DNA from: Penelope pileata
Lineage: Eukaryota > Chordata > Aves > Galliformes > Cracidae
Assembly (NCBI GenBank): GCA_013396635.1
Contig: WBMW01005120.1
Location: 354,133 to 418,132 of the forward strand
Direction of reading: 5' to 3'
Length of the DNA stretch: 64,000 nt
Shown here: positions 52,701 through 64,000 of the stretch, piece by piece
Layout: each line of letters begins with the position of its first letter
Position numbering within the stretch: position 1 is the first letter of the stretch
The notes under the pieces: model-generated
The model's input: only the letters and a program-made list of their open reading frames with translations
Database searches by the model: none
Told to the model about the DNA's origin: nothing
Made by a program: the position numbers and the translations under genes

Positions 52701-55222
52701 AAAAACATGAACGTTACTCAGTAGGGAAATTATCATTTTCACAAAAGAACAGAGAATGAAGACATTCTCAGATAACAAATGAGATCCATAGGGTTCAACA
52801 CATCTGTCTGATTTCCCCAAACCTCTGTTATCCCTCCCCATCATGGAATGAACCCCAAACACACTGTTTTCTTTGCCCAGGGACTCTTACCAAGCTCACT
52901 AGATAATATAAGCACTCTCTGCATTCTTTGTAAGCCTTCGTCAGCCTTCAGATAAAAACTGCTTGCCTTCTGTTCACCAGATTGGAGACTTTTGTAGTAT
53001 TCAATCACCTGGACAAATGCCAACACGACATTTTGATTACCACAGGCACACCCTTTGTGGTATCTTCTTCAGCTGTTTTCTTACATAGTTCATACTTTCT
53101 CAGTATTACCTATGGGGTATAACATTGTGTAAATATTTTTACAACGCTCAGGAAATAGTCTTTAGCATGAAATGGAAAGAACCAAGCTACCTGTAGTTAG
53201 CCAGCTAACTTAAAGACAAGTGCAGGCTGGTGTAATCTGTCCTATACTCTGCACTATCTGTCATTGCTACTGCTGCTACCTGGGCTAGGAAGTTAAAAAT
53301 TGTCTTCTGGACCAACTTCTACCACTTTATTCTTATGTAAGTGTAGAAATACCTTGGACAGAAAAGATAAGATGGCCCTATCAAGCAATGCTTTTTGGTA
53401 TTAAAAGTCTTCTCACAGGGAAGCGCAAAAAAATTCACTACAAAGATGTGTGGCCCACACATGGAAACAGAGTGGTCCTGCACCCTACTCTGATTGAAGA
53501 CCACTTAATCAAGGCACTGACCTCACTTTATCAGTCACTTCCAAGCCAGCCTTCAAATCAGGAAAGGACTTAAGCCTGTGCTGAAAATTAAGTGGAATTT
53601 CAGTACCACTGAGGTTTAAATAAGTCCTTCTATCCTGTTTCTGCTGCTTTCCTGATCTATGATCTTGAATCAATAAACATGAGAGCAGATTTAAAACCAA
53701 TGTCTTCATTTAAGGGTGAAAGATATTTTGGCTTTAGACACTCAACCAATTTCTCTTATTGTTGTTAGCACTGTCATACAGAAAGAAGGCTCTCAAGTCT
53801 TTCTTCTGACCAGTGTTTTTTTGAAGTAAGGCCATTAACATCTCGTTACCCTATAGCCACTAAAGACAACACAGGTATTGTCATTAGGTTATCTGAGAAA
53901 GTGCACTTCTTCAATTTGATCCCAGCATTTCAGCTGGAAATTTGACTAATTCAACTAGATTATTTAAGTTTTCTTCACTACATTCTTAGGGAAAAAAAAC
54001 CTTTGACATGCTCAGCACCAATCAGTCACAAAATAATTGAATTTTCAGTCTCCAACAGCTGAGCCCTGCTTCCAAAAACAGCTTCCTTGTTTACAGTCAT
54101 GCTTTTTGACCTACTTCTCCTCTCTTCCAGCGGGAATACACAACCTTAAGAAAAAACAGAATTCAATTGTCATAATGTTTCATAAATAAATGCCATTCAT
54201 GAGTCCTGGAAGTCTTTTCAGAAACTCTACACATGCATACTAGTTTACTTACCTTTCATTATTGGTGTTGTTACCTACTGATTAATTGACAAATATTGTA
54301 GACATAGCATATACAAATACTTGGGGAAAGCAAGGTAAAAATAACATTTAAACCTGAAACATTAAAACACCAAATTATAAACCGTTAGCTTATTTGTATA
54401 TAACACTCAACGTCAGAATTGTACAATCTCTTCCTAAGTTTGGTCTTGCTACAATCCTGGATAGAAGGAAAGATGGCACTTTCTTACCTAGGCATTTTTT
54501 CCCTCAAACTTCAGCAGCAACACACACACAAATTTTGAGAAAGGTGCTCCTTGAGGACCTTAATTCCTAAGTAACTTAGTTTCAACTGGGTAAATGAATT
54601 GCATTCTTCTTTCTGAATTCAGTCATTTGTATCTATATGACATACGGCGGTCAGGCTTAACCCACGTTAACATGGTCTCAATTTTGTCTCATAAAAAGAA
54701 GAACCTACATTAATTCTGAGATCTCAAGTTTGTATGGCTGGAAATTAAAGTAAAAACATCTGTGAAAAATAACAAATAAATTAGGTAGTAGCTGCAAATA
54801 TGAAACAGAAAAGGAAAAAAACCCTGAGTCATGTTTTGAGACTTCTGGGGGAACTAAACTCTTTACATGTGACAGTTACTACAGCAATGCCTCAGGTCAG
54901 AATTGCTCAGAAATGCAAGGCTCAGTGATGATCTGACACTCTGAATTCAGAAGCAGTTCCTTGGACTCTATACAATACAGGTAAAATCTGCATTAGCAAG
55001 AAGAAAATGTAACCCTTTATTAACTTGCCACTATTAGCATTTAATAATCTGAAGTATTACATTTCCTCCTACCAGGGAAGGAGTAAGGCATGAAAAGCAG
55101 CCAGATACATTCCCTTCCACACGATATTTCAGTTGGACTCTTTCTTAAAACACCTAGTTCTCAAATAAGAATATTTGTCTTCCCATCCAGGCACACAACC
55201 ATATAAAAGCAAAGTCACTCAC
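49791..55222. other. AT-rich sequence, nothing firmly supported
   Basis: About 5.4 kb, strongly AT-rich. A few stretches near 51000-51140 vaguely resemble further decayed CR1 sequence but not well enough to call. No gene, RNA or conserved motif is recognised. Confidence 0.5.
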
Positions 55223-55349
55223 CAACTGTAACAGCAAAATAATTCTCAGAAGTGATGTACATTTCTGGGGTTTCCAATATTAGAACTATGTCCTGCCTTT
55301 TCACTTTGGGTAAACCGAACACCCTGACCTGGCTTCTTGCAAACCTGCA
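55223..55349 (-). other. Candidate internal coding exon, product unrecognised
   Basis: On the minus strand an acceptor (TTGCCAG, AG at 55350-55351) is followed by 42 open codons plus one base, then a strong GTGAGT donor at 55217-55222. Codon use looks like real coding DNA, and the peptide includes VRVFGLPKVKRQDIVLILET followed by PEMYITSENYFAVTVG, with alternating hydrophobic residues typical of beta strands. An alternative acceptor five bases downstream (TGCAG, exon start 55344) would change the incoming phase. I cannot assign it to a family, and it does not match any part of GPR158 that I recall. An ambiguous base (n) sits at 55357, in the polypyrimidine region. It could be a nested gene, an alternative GPR158 exon or chance. 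Confidence 0.4.
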
Positions 55350-58300
55350 CTGGCAANAATGGAAGGAAATAGATCGTATACAAAATGCATGAGCTGAGAG
55401 CGACACAGATAAATAATGTATCCCTTACTTGTTTGCATAATGGTGTTATTTTATCTACTTCGACTTCTCATGCAGAGCTAAAGAAAGAAGTAATGCTTTT
55501 CCCACCTTCTTCCAAAAAAAGTCCTCAGCAACCCCTATCCTACCGAAGGCCAGAGGATCCTACAGAACGCTAACAGACCTCCAGCTGCTGTGCGGACACC
55601 TGTACGAGAGCATTGCAAATTTTGCCATTTGAACTGGGAAGCTATGGGAGAAGCTCAAATACTCATGCAGAAGGTGGCAGGCAAATTTCCATTGGTGCTC
55701 TGATGCACAAGGGAGAATTTGAACAGTAGAGTGAAGAACAAAGGTATTTCAGAGCAGTCGTCTTCCTGGAGTTAGGGTCCTTTTACCCAGAAGCAATCTT
55801 AATTCTTGTCAAATTTTTAAGATGATAATTTCTCCCCAAGTAAGTATTTTAGAAAGTTCTGGAAGCTTCTAAATACATTCAGAGCCTTAATCATTACTTC
55901 CTGAGCCCAAAGGCTGAGTTGTGCCTCAGCTGGAGCATTTCAGACTGTATCTATGTAACTAGAAAATATCAGGTTTCTTTTCTAGGAAAAAGAGAAGCAA
56001 TAATCATAACACAATTCTTTATCAACTACAACTAAATTCTCACTTGCTGGGTAAGAAAGGTCTCAGAACAGCTTTGGCATTACTTTACTTCTGAATAATC
56101 TAAAACTAACATTAAACTCAGGGATTTTTTCTGTAAAAAGAAATTTACATGCAAGAGCAGTCTTAATTTAGTGTCTAAAATACATGTTAGTTCTTACTTA
56201 TGTTAGAACTGCTTCCTAGGTAGCACTCCACTGAACAAAAATGGTTCACTTACCCTGAATAAAATCAATTCAATTAGCAGTCCTCAACTTTTCTCAGTGT
56301 TTACTTATTTGATATTTAATAAAATGTCTTTTTCCACCATCTGATTTATTTAGTTAATATCCTCACCATGCTTTCTCAAATAATTACATCCTCAAGTAAT
56401 AAGCTCCTGTTATTTATCTTTCATTACACTTATTTTTTTTATAAGCTAAGAGTCCTGCTGATCTCTTTTCTTCATTATTTCTCATGCCTGAAAGCATTTT
56501 TTTTTAAATCAATCTAATATTGTTGTAATTTTCAAGTTCTAAGAGAAAGAAAATAACTAAACAAGGATCTTCTCATTAGGACCTGAAAGACTGAACTGCG
56601 CTTTACAAAGCAACAGTACAGGCAATAGGGCAATAGCTCATGGCTCCTTGGTCAGCATTCTCTTAGGTGTACTGACAAACAGGGCATAAATACTTTAATC
56701 TCTTCAAACACAACTGTATGGAGACAAACATAGCCCAATTTCAAAACTGCTGTCCTTACACAACTGACTTAACAGCATAACTTTCATAGACAGAGGCTGA
56801 CAAAGTAGTTCAACAAATGTTAGCTCTGGTTATTTGAAGTATTTTCTTTACAAGCTATAAAGAGCACTTCATTTTCAAGCTTCTTAGCCAGCACCCATGA
56901 CTACCTAACAAGAGGAAACAGATCATTCACAACTGCCCAGCCAGGTCTAATCCCATCCCATAGTTGTTAATCACTACCCTAAAAACTTGCTTTGATAATC
57001 TGATTCATTACAAAACATAAAAATAACTCACTGGAAAGACGTACTCTTCCCAGTGTGGCATGTTTCCCCTACCACCCTATCCCTTTTTCCTTGACTTGAA
57101 TACAGTCGACTTGATTGCAAAGTCTTCAAGTCTGACTTCCTTGGGGGATCATTTATTTACACGGCAACAAACACATCCGCATTCCTTATACCGACTGTGT
57201 AGAACCAACCCATCACACATTTTTCCCAGTACAACTAGATTTTTAGGAAGAAGTTCTTAATATTTGTCTTCAGAAGAACTAGAGCAACCCTGGCATGTGG
57301 TTTCAAACTGCAGCACATATCCATGTTGCCATCCTTCTTGAAGAAGCTACGTCAGGGGCCATTACGGACTGCGTAGATCAGATTGGGGGCTGCTCAAAAT
57401 TTTGGACTATTAGATCTGAAATATCAACTAATGGCATTTTGACAGAGACAAGAAAAAGCACTACAATTCTTTGTGAGAAAGGCAATAAAAACAATCCCCT
57501 TTTAAACGAGTGTTGAAAAACATTCATTTGGGAATCTATGTTGGAAAACCTTCAGGTGTTTTGACAAAGCACCATCCCTCCAGCATGCAATCCTTGCGCT
57601 TGCATCAGAGCACAGTTTCCTGAGTTCAGTCCCATACGATCAGCGTCAGCAGTGGTTTAAGGGAGAACCTACTTCATACAACTAGGGGGAAAGGAAATAA
57701 TGACAAAGTTAAAGTCTAAAGACAGCTGATCTGAACCTGGACTTTTTCCTTACAGCTACCCACCTACCATGTTTTGGGTCAAAGCTGCAAACTGTAAGTT
57801 GTTCGCTTCCACCTATTTCTCTAAAAATCTGTTCTCTTCTTCACAAAGATTGTCTAGGGCTGTTATTATGAGGCTCCGTGCTTCTGGCATCTATTCTGAA
57901 AGACAGTCACTTGGTTCATGTCTGTAGCTTTTCCTCTGAAAAAGCCAAACAGTCTCAGGCAAGCATCCAAAATCTCATTGTTGTTTTCCTTCTTACAGAC
58001 AATTTTCAGGGAGAGAGAAATGTGACCCACACAGCGCTTCTCCCCGCCAGGCGTGCAGACTTCCGCAGGCCTGAAAATTGTTCCTTAATCTCTCCCCACA
58101 AAATGTGATGTAGCAAAAACACAAAAGATCGATTCTGGAATCAAAATGTAGCAGGAATATTTTAGGACAAGAAAAATTGTTAAGAGACCCCACCAAACAT
58201 CTTTTTCTGATCTTCACTACAGAATCAAGCTCAACAGGAGTTAGGCTGCTAACTGTCTTAATGTCCACTGAGGTAACAAGTCTGACAAAGATGCACGAAG

Positions 58301-59491
58301 AAGCAAAAAAGTGTACTATATTTTTATTCTGCTGCATAAGAAGTCTTCACAGATGAGAGCAGAACTGGTTCAAAACAGACACAAGCTGCTGGTGCGGAGT
58401 GCCAGGTGCTGCTATTTCTGCATACTCACCTCTCACAGGAGGGATTCACTTCACTCGTACAAACCCCTCATTTCTGCACAGCCCTGGGACTGTGCACAGT
58501 TTTGGTGGAGAATCAAGCTGTGAGCAATTTCAAAGCAATCACTTTAGTCCCCATTTTCTTGGGATTCATTACAGAGTAGAAACAAGTTTTAAAGTTTTAT
58601 TTTATTTTATTTCTCGTGCATTAGTCAAGCTGTTATTGGTAAAAACTTCACAAATGTGACTGACTGAAGCAGAAAGTTCACTACTAATGGGGTTAGACTA
58701 AAAATCGCACTGCACTGTTGTATAATTGTCTGGGTTTGGAAGACTCAGCCAATTTAGTTTACAAAAGACATCAAAGAGGAGGAGACAATTTACTATACTT
58801 CAAAAAACCCCAGCAATAGTAACAGGATCAAAGGTACACAAAATGAAATGATTCAGCACTTCTGTGACTTTACAGAACATACCTCAAACCAAAGGGGAGT
58901 ATTAGATAATATAAGCTGACCAAATCAGTAGCACAGACCACACTGCCTCAAATGAAACACCTCTGTCCTGAGCCCAGGAGCACTGCAGTGACTAGCACAG
59001 ATCTTCCAGAGAGGTTCAGCATCTGGAAACCAGACAGCAGGCAGACAGGACAGCATTCGGATTTGGTTTTCCTGGTTAGCAGTGCTACTACCACCAGCCT
59101 ACAATGCATCTGTACTCATAGCCACAAGAGGAAAACAAACAAAGATGTAGCAGCCTCTCAGCCTTTGCTCCCCCCATGTTGAAACAGTCACACAACAGCC
59201 TCATTTATTCCAGGATATTTACTGGAGGTGCTGAAAAGCCAGTAAGAAAACAGAATTAACAGGAAGGGACCCTAGAAGAGATCAGAAGTATAGCTAGAGG
59301 GAAAAGCTGAGAAACACTGAAGTATTTCACTGGATAGTCAATATAGAGCTCTGAAGGTTTCTCCTTTCCGAAAGAGGAAACAAATTAAAGACATTTTAAA
59401 CTGCACAGAGGTTCCAAAAGTTAGACTGAGCATCTGCCAGAAACTGATCTGACTTCAACTATCTGGACCACATCCACAGAGCTACACTTAC
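55350..59491. other. AT-rich sequence between candidate exons
   Basis: About 4.1 kb without recognised repeats or genes. A TTTTA repeat lies near 58595-58613. Open frames at 57295-57516 plus and 57993-58337 minus have no splice or similarity support. Confidence 0.5.
55357..55357. other. Ambiguous base (n)
   Basis: The only unresolved base I noticed in the window. It lies six bases upstream of the AG of the candidate acceptor for the exon at 55223-55349, so it bears on how good that splice site is. Confidence 0.95.
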
Positions 59492-59542
59492 TGAGAGCAT
59501 GCTTCTTGCACAGATGGTTAAATGGAACACGATCAATAGTAC
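59492..59542 (-). other. Candidate 51-nt symmetric micro-exon, product unrecognised
   Basis: On the minus strand a pyrimidine-rich acceptor (CACCTTTTCAG, AG at 59543-59544) is followed by 51 bases and a GTAAGT donor at 59486-59491. The exon is phase 1-1: two bases, 16 open codons (TIDRVPFNHLCKKHAL) and one base. The splice sites are good, but so short a piece can arise by chance and the peptide is not recognised. Confidence 0.22.
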
Positions 59543-60324
59543 CTGAAAAGGTGCTAAAGGGAGACTGACCCACTGAATGGTGAATTGAGTCGCTGTTTTT
59601 GCAAGAGATAAGTCCTATTTTCCTATTTGCTTTCATTCTCCCCCTCAAGATCTAAAACGGCTCGCTAGAGGATACTCCAAAAATCTGAGTGCTGTCGCAG
59701 AACAAGGCACCGCAGGGCTCTGAGGCTCAGTGCTATGGGTCAACAGGTTCATTCATCCTTACAAAGATCACAGATTACTGCCTCTGTTCTTCAGGACTAA
59801 ACAAGGATTAAAATCATATTAATGAGAACTGTCTGTATGCTGCAAACCGAAACATTCCTCATCTAAAGCCATTATTACAAAATCAGCTATTACTATAAAA
59901 CCACAGTTGCTCATTCAGAGGCTTCATAGCTCTATAAACATACTCACACATGCCACCCCAGCATTATTTGAGACTTAAAGTGAAAAATAATAGGAAATAA
60001 TCCCAAGGACTGTTCTTCATAAAAGTTTGTAACTATTGATGAAACTAAATTGAGTGGAATAAGAGCATAAGCAAAGATAGATGCTCTCAGATATTTGCAC
60101 TGGAAAAGTGAGATACCATCTCATTGGAAACAATTAACTTTAACAGTGTTGTAACTCTTACTAAGGTATCTGTTCAGCTGTTGCATAGATCTGTTCTTTT
60201 CAAGTTCTCTTCTTTCATCGCTTTCTCCACTAGGAAGTGGAGGTTAGTAGCTGTAGTTTACGGGGAACCTTCTGTGGCCACAGCATCCCAGTGACACGCA
60301 CAGTACTTCACATACACACTTTTC
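59543..60324. other. AT-rich sequence, nothing supported
   Basis: About 0.8 kb between the candidate micro-exon and the possible distal polyadenylation signal. No feature is recognised. Confidence 0.5.
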
Positions 60325-60330
60325 TTTATT
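60325..60330 (-). promoter_or_regulatory. Possible distal polyadenylation signal
   Basis: AATAAA on the minus strand, about 670 bases downstream of the stop codon of the candidate terminal exon at 61001-61118. It is meaningful only if that exon is real. Confidence 0.25.
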
Positions 60331-60995
60331 TTATACATCTATAAGACATGACATTCATTTCTTGTGTAACATTTTATATTCACATACACACACGTTTAAA
60401 TGGAATTAACTCAAGAGTCATGGAAAACTTAGTGAAAAGTTGATTTCAAAGTCAGTGCATCACCTATGCCAGGTGTTCCAACATTTTTGCCATCTAGCAG
60501 TGTGACAATGAAAATACACACAAATAGGGAACACATTCTAAAATGTGGTGCAGTACAATACAAAGATGCAGAACAGGACTCCTTGTAACCATGTAGTCAA
60601 CAAAAAATATTTTTAGGTTACACTGGTATCAAAAATGACTTATAATGCATCATTTTTGTTGAGCAATGATAGAAACCTAGAATAATCCACTGATGTATAA
60701 TTATATGAACTCGATCACCTTTGGAACAATAAACATCTCTGAAATAAGCATTACATCTGTAAAAATAATTCCTCTTTAAGTAGCTTAGTAATATTTCATA
60801 AAAATTGTTTTCCATAATTACACAGATTGTAGCAATAAAGTGGTCCCTTAGAAAGGAATCATCATTATGGAATCCCATCCTGTAAGAAAACCCTAACTTC
60901 AGAATTGAACTTCACTCTAGTACGAAGAAAAAACACCAACCTTGGAGTTAGTCACATAAACGTTCTGAAAGATTCATGTGAGACAGCTGAAGCAT

Positions 60996-61001
60996 TTTAT
61001 T
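60996..61001 (-). promoter_or_regulatory. Possible proximal polyadenylation signal overlapping a stop codon
   Basis: AATAAA on the minus strand begins on the last base of the TAA stop of the candidate terminal exon (TAAATAAAA). AT-rich DNA produces this motif often, so the weight is low. Confidence 0.22.
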
Positions 61002-61118
61002 TAGACACTTATTCCAAACAAGCGTCCTTTTAGCCATCCATAGAAGAATTCAGTGTAGTTGAACTGCCAAGAAATGCCTTCTTCAGGTACTGTAATGCGG
61101 TATTCACTTTGCAGAGCT
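61001..61118 (-). other. Candidate 3'-terminal coding exon, product unrecognised
   Basis: The minus strand shows an acceptor TTTTTCCAG (AG at 61119-61120), then one base, 38 codons and a TAA stop at 61001-61003. The peptide includes ALQSEYRITVPEEGISWQF and NYTEFFYGWLKGRLFGISV. It has a coding-like mix of aromatic, acidic and glycine residues and an N-glycosylation sequon (NYT). No good donor exists inside or just after it, so it would be a last exon, and it cannot continue into the candidate exons at 59.5 and 55.2 kb in the same frame. I do not recognise the protein. It is not the C-terminus of GPR158 or of THNSL1, which I recall as upstream of GPR158 in human. Confidence 0.36.
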
Positions 61119-61799
61119 CTGGAAAAACATGAACTCAGGAGCTTAAGCTCTACAGGGCAAATGACATGAACAACTGGGCCCTGGCCCACGACTGCCACTC
61201 CTAGCCAGTACCAACTTAGGAGACACACAGTGTGCCACAGGAATACTGACTTAGATACACAGTCACTAGGAACACACGATTTCCAGCCAGAAACACACCA
61301 TTTCTCACAGTAGTCTTTACCAAGCAAGCTGTGTTGGAGATTTTATTTTTCTAAAATTCTATAGTGTTTTATACGATCTATAAAGTTCAGATTGTAGAGA
61401 AAATGATGATAAACATCAGGGTAAGTTGATTTATCACACTTTAAAACCAGTCTGTGCTACAATTTGTACATTTAGAAATATAAATGCTTTATAATGCCTT
61501 GTAAAACCTTACAAGTTCCAGAGTGTCTCTTAATTTTTTTTCCTTTCTTTAACACAGACAAGCTGCTTTGTCTATGCTGAAAAACACAGCCATACAACAA
61601 CACGAGATAGATATGATTAGTGATGGAACTGGCCAGATGGTACGAAAGGCTTTTAAACCTTTCAAGAGGAAAAAGGTTATGTTTTAAGGTGGGGCTTTGA
61701 CTGGCTGACAGGTTTCTGGACTTAGACAACATGTTATCACCAAGAGTTTTCCATCACAACACAACAGGACTTTCTCAAAATGCAAAAATAAAAGTTTTC
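61119..61799. other. AT-rich sequence upstream of the candidate terminal exon
   Basis: About 0.7 kb with no recognised repeat or gene. The open frame continuing upstream of 61118 on the minus strand (to 61327) is cysteine- and tryptophan-rich and probably intronic read-through. Confidence 0.5.
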
Positions 61800-62195
61800 T
61801 ATGTGTTTCAATTTGTAGCCATTGCTTCTTGTCCTGTCATTGAAAACTAATGTGAAGAGCATTGCTCCATCCACCTGCCCAGCAGATATTTGTGCACATG
61901 GACAAGATCCCCCCCGACGCTCACACAACACACGCTCCCTTACACATCCCTGTGGCCCTCCGCTGGACTCTCTCCAGTATGTCCAGGGCTCTCTTATACT
62001 GGGGAGGCCAGAGCTGGACCCAGCACTGCAGGTGAGGCCTCACCAGCGCTGAGGAGAAGGACCACTTCCCCCCATCTGCCGGCACCACTCTTCCTGTCAC
62101 AGACCAGAAGTTGTTGACTTTATCTGCCACAAGCGCACGTTGCTGGCACATGGACATCTTGGTGCCCACCAGGACCTCTCAGACCAATCTAGTTA
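61800..62195 (-). mobile_element. CR1 fragment, internal to 3' region, minus orientation
   Basis: The plus strand reads as antisense CR1: TTGTAGCCATTGCTTCTTGT, CATCCACCTGCCCAGCAG, then ACTCTCTCCAGTATGTCCAG and CAGCACTGCAGGTGAGGCCT. The minus-strand peptide WPPQYKRALDILERVQRRAT is the ORF2 C-terminus. The 3' tail is missing, and the 5' end is truncated near 62195. It belongs to a subfamily different from the young copies at 1204 and 39644. Confidence 0.9.
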
Positions 62196-64000
62196 GCTTT
62201 ATTTTCCAGTGCAGGAGTAATACCATAACTGCTTAGGTGAAAGTTACAGCACTCCATCTAAATTAGAACACAGGGTTGTACTGTGCTCTGAATATTACTT
62301 TTCTTGGCCAACCATATCTGGAAGATGAAAAATTAACAAAATGATTAGATGGAATTGGTGAGGAAAAGGAGGCAAATACTACACTCTGACAGAGTGGAAC
62401 TCCTTCAGCAAACTCTACTGCCTATTTCATGTAAGTAAATAGAAATCAATTTCCCTGTGAACAACAGTTGTGGTAAATCTAGGGAAGAAGTTTAACCACA
62501 GAGGAATTCTAACCCTGCTATAAGCAGACAACAGTGCAGTATTACAAATAAAAGATTGTCTCATTTGTCTCTACAGTAATATCTACTTTTCTTCACCATC
62601 TCTTCTGAGGAAAGGAAAAATAAAAGACAGTAAATATTTATCTTCAATAGTTTACATGCATAATATGTTGAGAACTTTTTTCTTTCACTACTTATTTTAG
62701 AAAGAAGAGTACAACCCTTACAAGAGATGAATAAGAAAGAAAGGCAGTAATAAGATGAAGCTCAATAACAGATATATTTTTTTGTTCTGATTAGTCTATA
62801 ATATTCAAAAAGATTAAAAATCAAATACTCTGCATTCCCAAGCTAGGGTCACTGTTTAACATATTCATGATCCAAAATAAGATACGGTCACAAAGCAACA
62901 AAGAGGAACAAAAGGAAAAAACAATATTAAGTAGGTTAGCAAAGACTGTGCAAAATTTCTAGGAGAATATCCCCTGCTCAGTGAATGGGTGGCCTGATAG
63001 CCATCAGTCTGCAGAACTGGAAAATGCGAACAACAAATTTTATGGACAAAAGCGTAGGCAAACAAAAAAACAGTTCTTCACTTGCAAAAAAGACACTAAG
63101 AAAAAAAAAAAATCACCTTCTACCAGAAGTCACCAACAAAAGTGATGGTATTTCAATATCCAAAGCTATAAAACTGTGCTCCAAAAATAAAACTAAATGA
63201 GCTTCCATTAAAGCTATTGCTATGGCTCAGTACATGGCTTTGAATATGAAGATTCAGCAGCTATTCTCTTTAGTTTTTCATCTTGGGATCTTTAATATGT
63301 TTTCAATCTAATTTTAATTTGTTATAGAAAAAAGGAATGAACTTTCTCCTCAAGGCTAAATTAAACTTGTCTCTTGTGCAGGTAATATACAGTATAAAAA
63401 ATGCAGGAGAAACAGTTGGTACGTTTAATAAAAGCTGTAAGATAAGGCAGACGATCTTTTTCCATAGGTTTAGTCAGAGCATTATATATTCTTTCTCCAG
63501 ATCATTTTTTTTCCAACGCAAATTATTCACAAATAATTCTGCACAAGCAGAATTTCTGTATTTTCATGACTGAAAAACCTTCTATGGCATATGGCTTGCG
63601 AAAGCAAATAGCTAAGTATGCACATCAGGAACAGAGTCTGCATGGTCACGTGAAGCTGGCATCCTTTGCAACAACAAGAAGTGCAGCAGTAGTGTGTTTA
63701 ACTAAGAGGTTGGTTGGTTTGCTCCTTTTTGACGAGAATGCTATGAGAAATATAGATCACCAATTAAAGCATGAGCCTGTTCAGACACAGGTTCACAAAA
63801 ACACATCAGGATGGATACTCATCCTGGAGGCATCTGAAGTGTGGGGTAGGTACATGCTGTCACGCATCCCAAAATCCCACTCTGAAGATGACCCAGACTG
63901 CGCCCTGGCCCTGCAAACATCGTGACTCCCTTTCAGCTCACTCACTTGGTGTACCTTTCTGCAGAAACTGAACTTGAGAGAGTGATTTGCACTCCTGGAA
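62196..64000. other. AT-rich sequence, nothing supported
   Basis: About 1.8 kb to the window end. The 119-codon open frame at 63566-63925 on the plus strand has no splice, promoter or protein support. No GPR158 5' exon is visible. Confidence 0.5.

Noticed and set aside
61001..61118. Assignment of the terminal candidate exon to THNSL1, the gene upstream of GPR158 in human
   Set aside because: The human THNSL1 C-terminus that I recall is unrelated to this peptide, and its coding sequence is essentially uninterrupted rather than split here.
63566..63925. 119-codon plus-strand open frame at the window end
   Set aside because: No splice sites, promoter or similarity; consistent with chance.
1..64000. 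CRISPR arrays, operons, phage or plasmid features, rRNA and tRNA genes
   Set aside because: No regularly spaced repeats, no dense gene strings and no cloverleaf or rRNA landmarks were seen; the sequence is vertebrate nuclear DNA.

Overview
The window looks like bird nuclear DNA, most likely from a galliform or a close relative. It carries many copies of the CR1 non-LTR retrotransposon, several ending in the tandem ATTCTGTG-type 3' tail. It also holds a short mariner deletion derivative of the chicken Galluhop/Mariner1_GG type and old MIR-like and diverged CR1 relics. Coding density is very low. There are no operons, CRISPR arrays, rRNA or tRNA genes, and nothing prokaryotic.

The one gene I recognise is GPR158, the orphan class C GPCR also described as the metabotropic glycine receptor, on the minus strand. 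Two consecutive coding exons lie at the left edge. The first, at 5628-5730, encodes a cysteine-bearing extracellular EGF-like piece. The second, at 604-821, encodes the rest of the juxtamembrane cysteine segment and transmembrane helix 1. Both have consensus splice sites and their phases join correctly through an AGA arginine codon. The rest of the receptor lies left of position 1. I could not find the exon that should precede 5730, so most of 5731-64000 is probably a single large GPR158 intron, or intron plus 5' flank.

Layout: 1-5730 holds the two GPR158 exons, a 4.8 kb intron and one young CR1. 5731-24476 is mostly unannotatable AT-rich intron with a compound CR1 near 13.2-13.8 kb and a (TA)n tract. 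24477-25727 is the largest CR1 copy, with decayed reverse transcriptase and 3' coding sequence. 25728-37115 holds a MIR-like SINE, a CR1 tail, two strong plus-strand donor-like sites and a GC-richer patch. 37116-37657 is the mariner derivative. 37658-55222 holds a young CR1, a double CR1 tail, two old CR1 relics and a small CpG-dense spot. 55223-61118 has three minus-strand stretches that look like spliced coding exons of unrecognised protein. 61800-62195 is another CR1 fragment and the remainder is featureless.

The most interesting unexplained signals are the three candidate exons at 55.2, 59.5 and 61.0 kb. I saw no convincing new biological system. The calls rest on reading the sequence and remembered family knowledge; no alignment or database search was possible.
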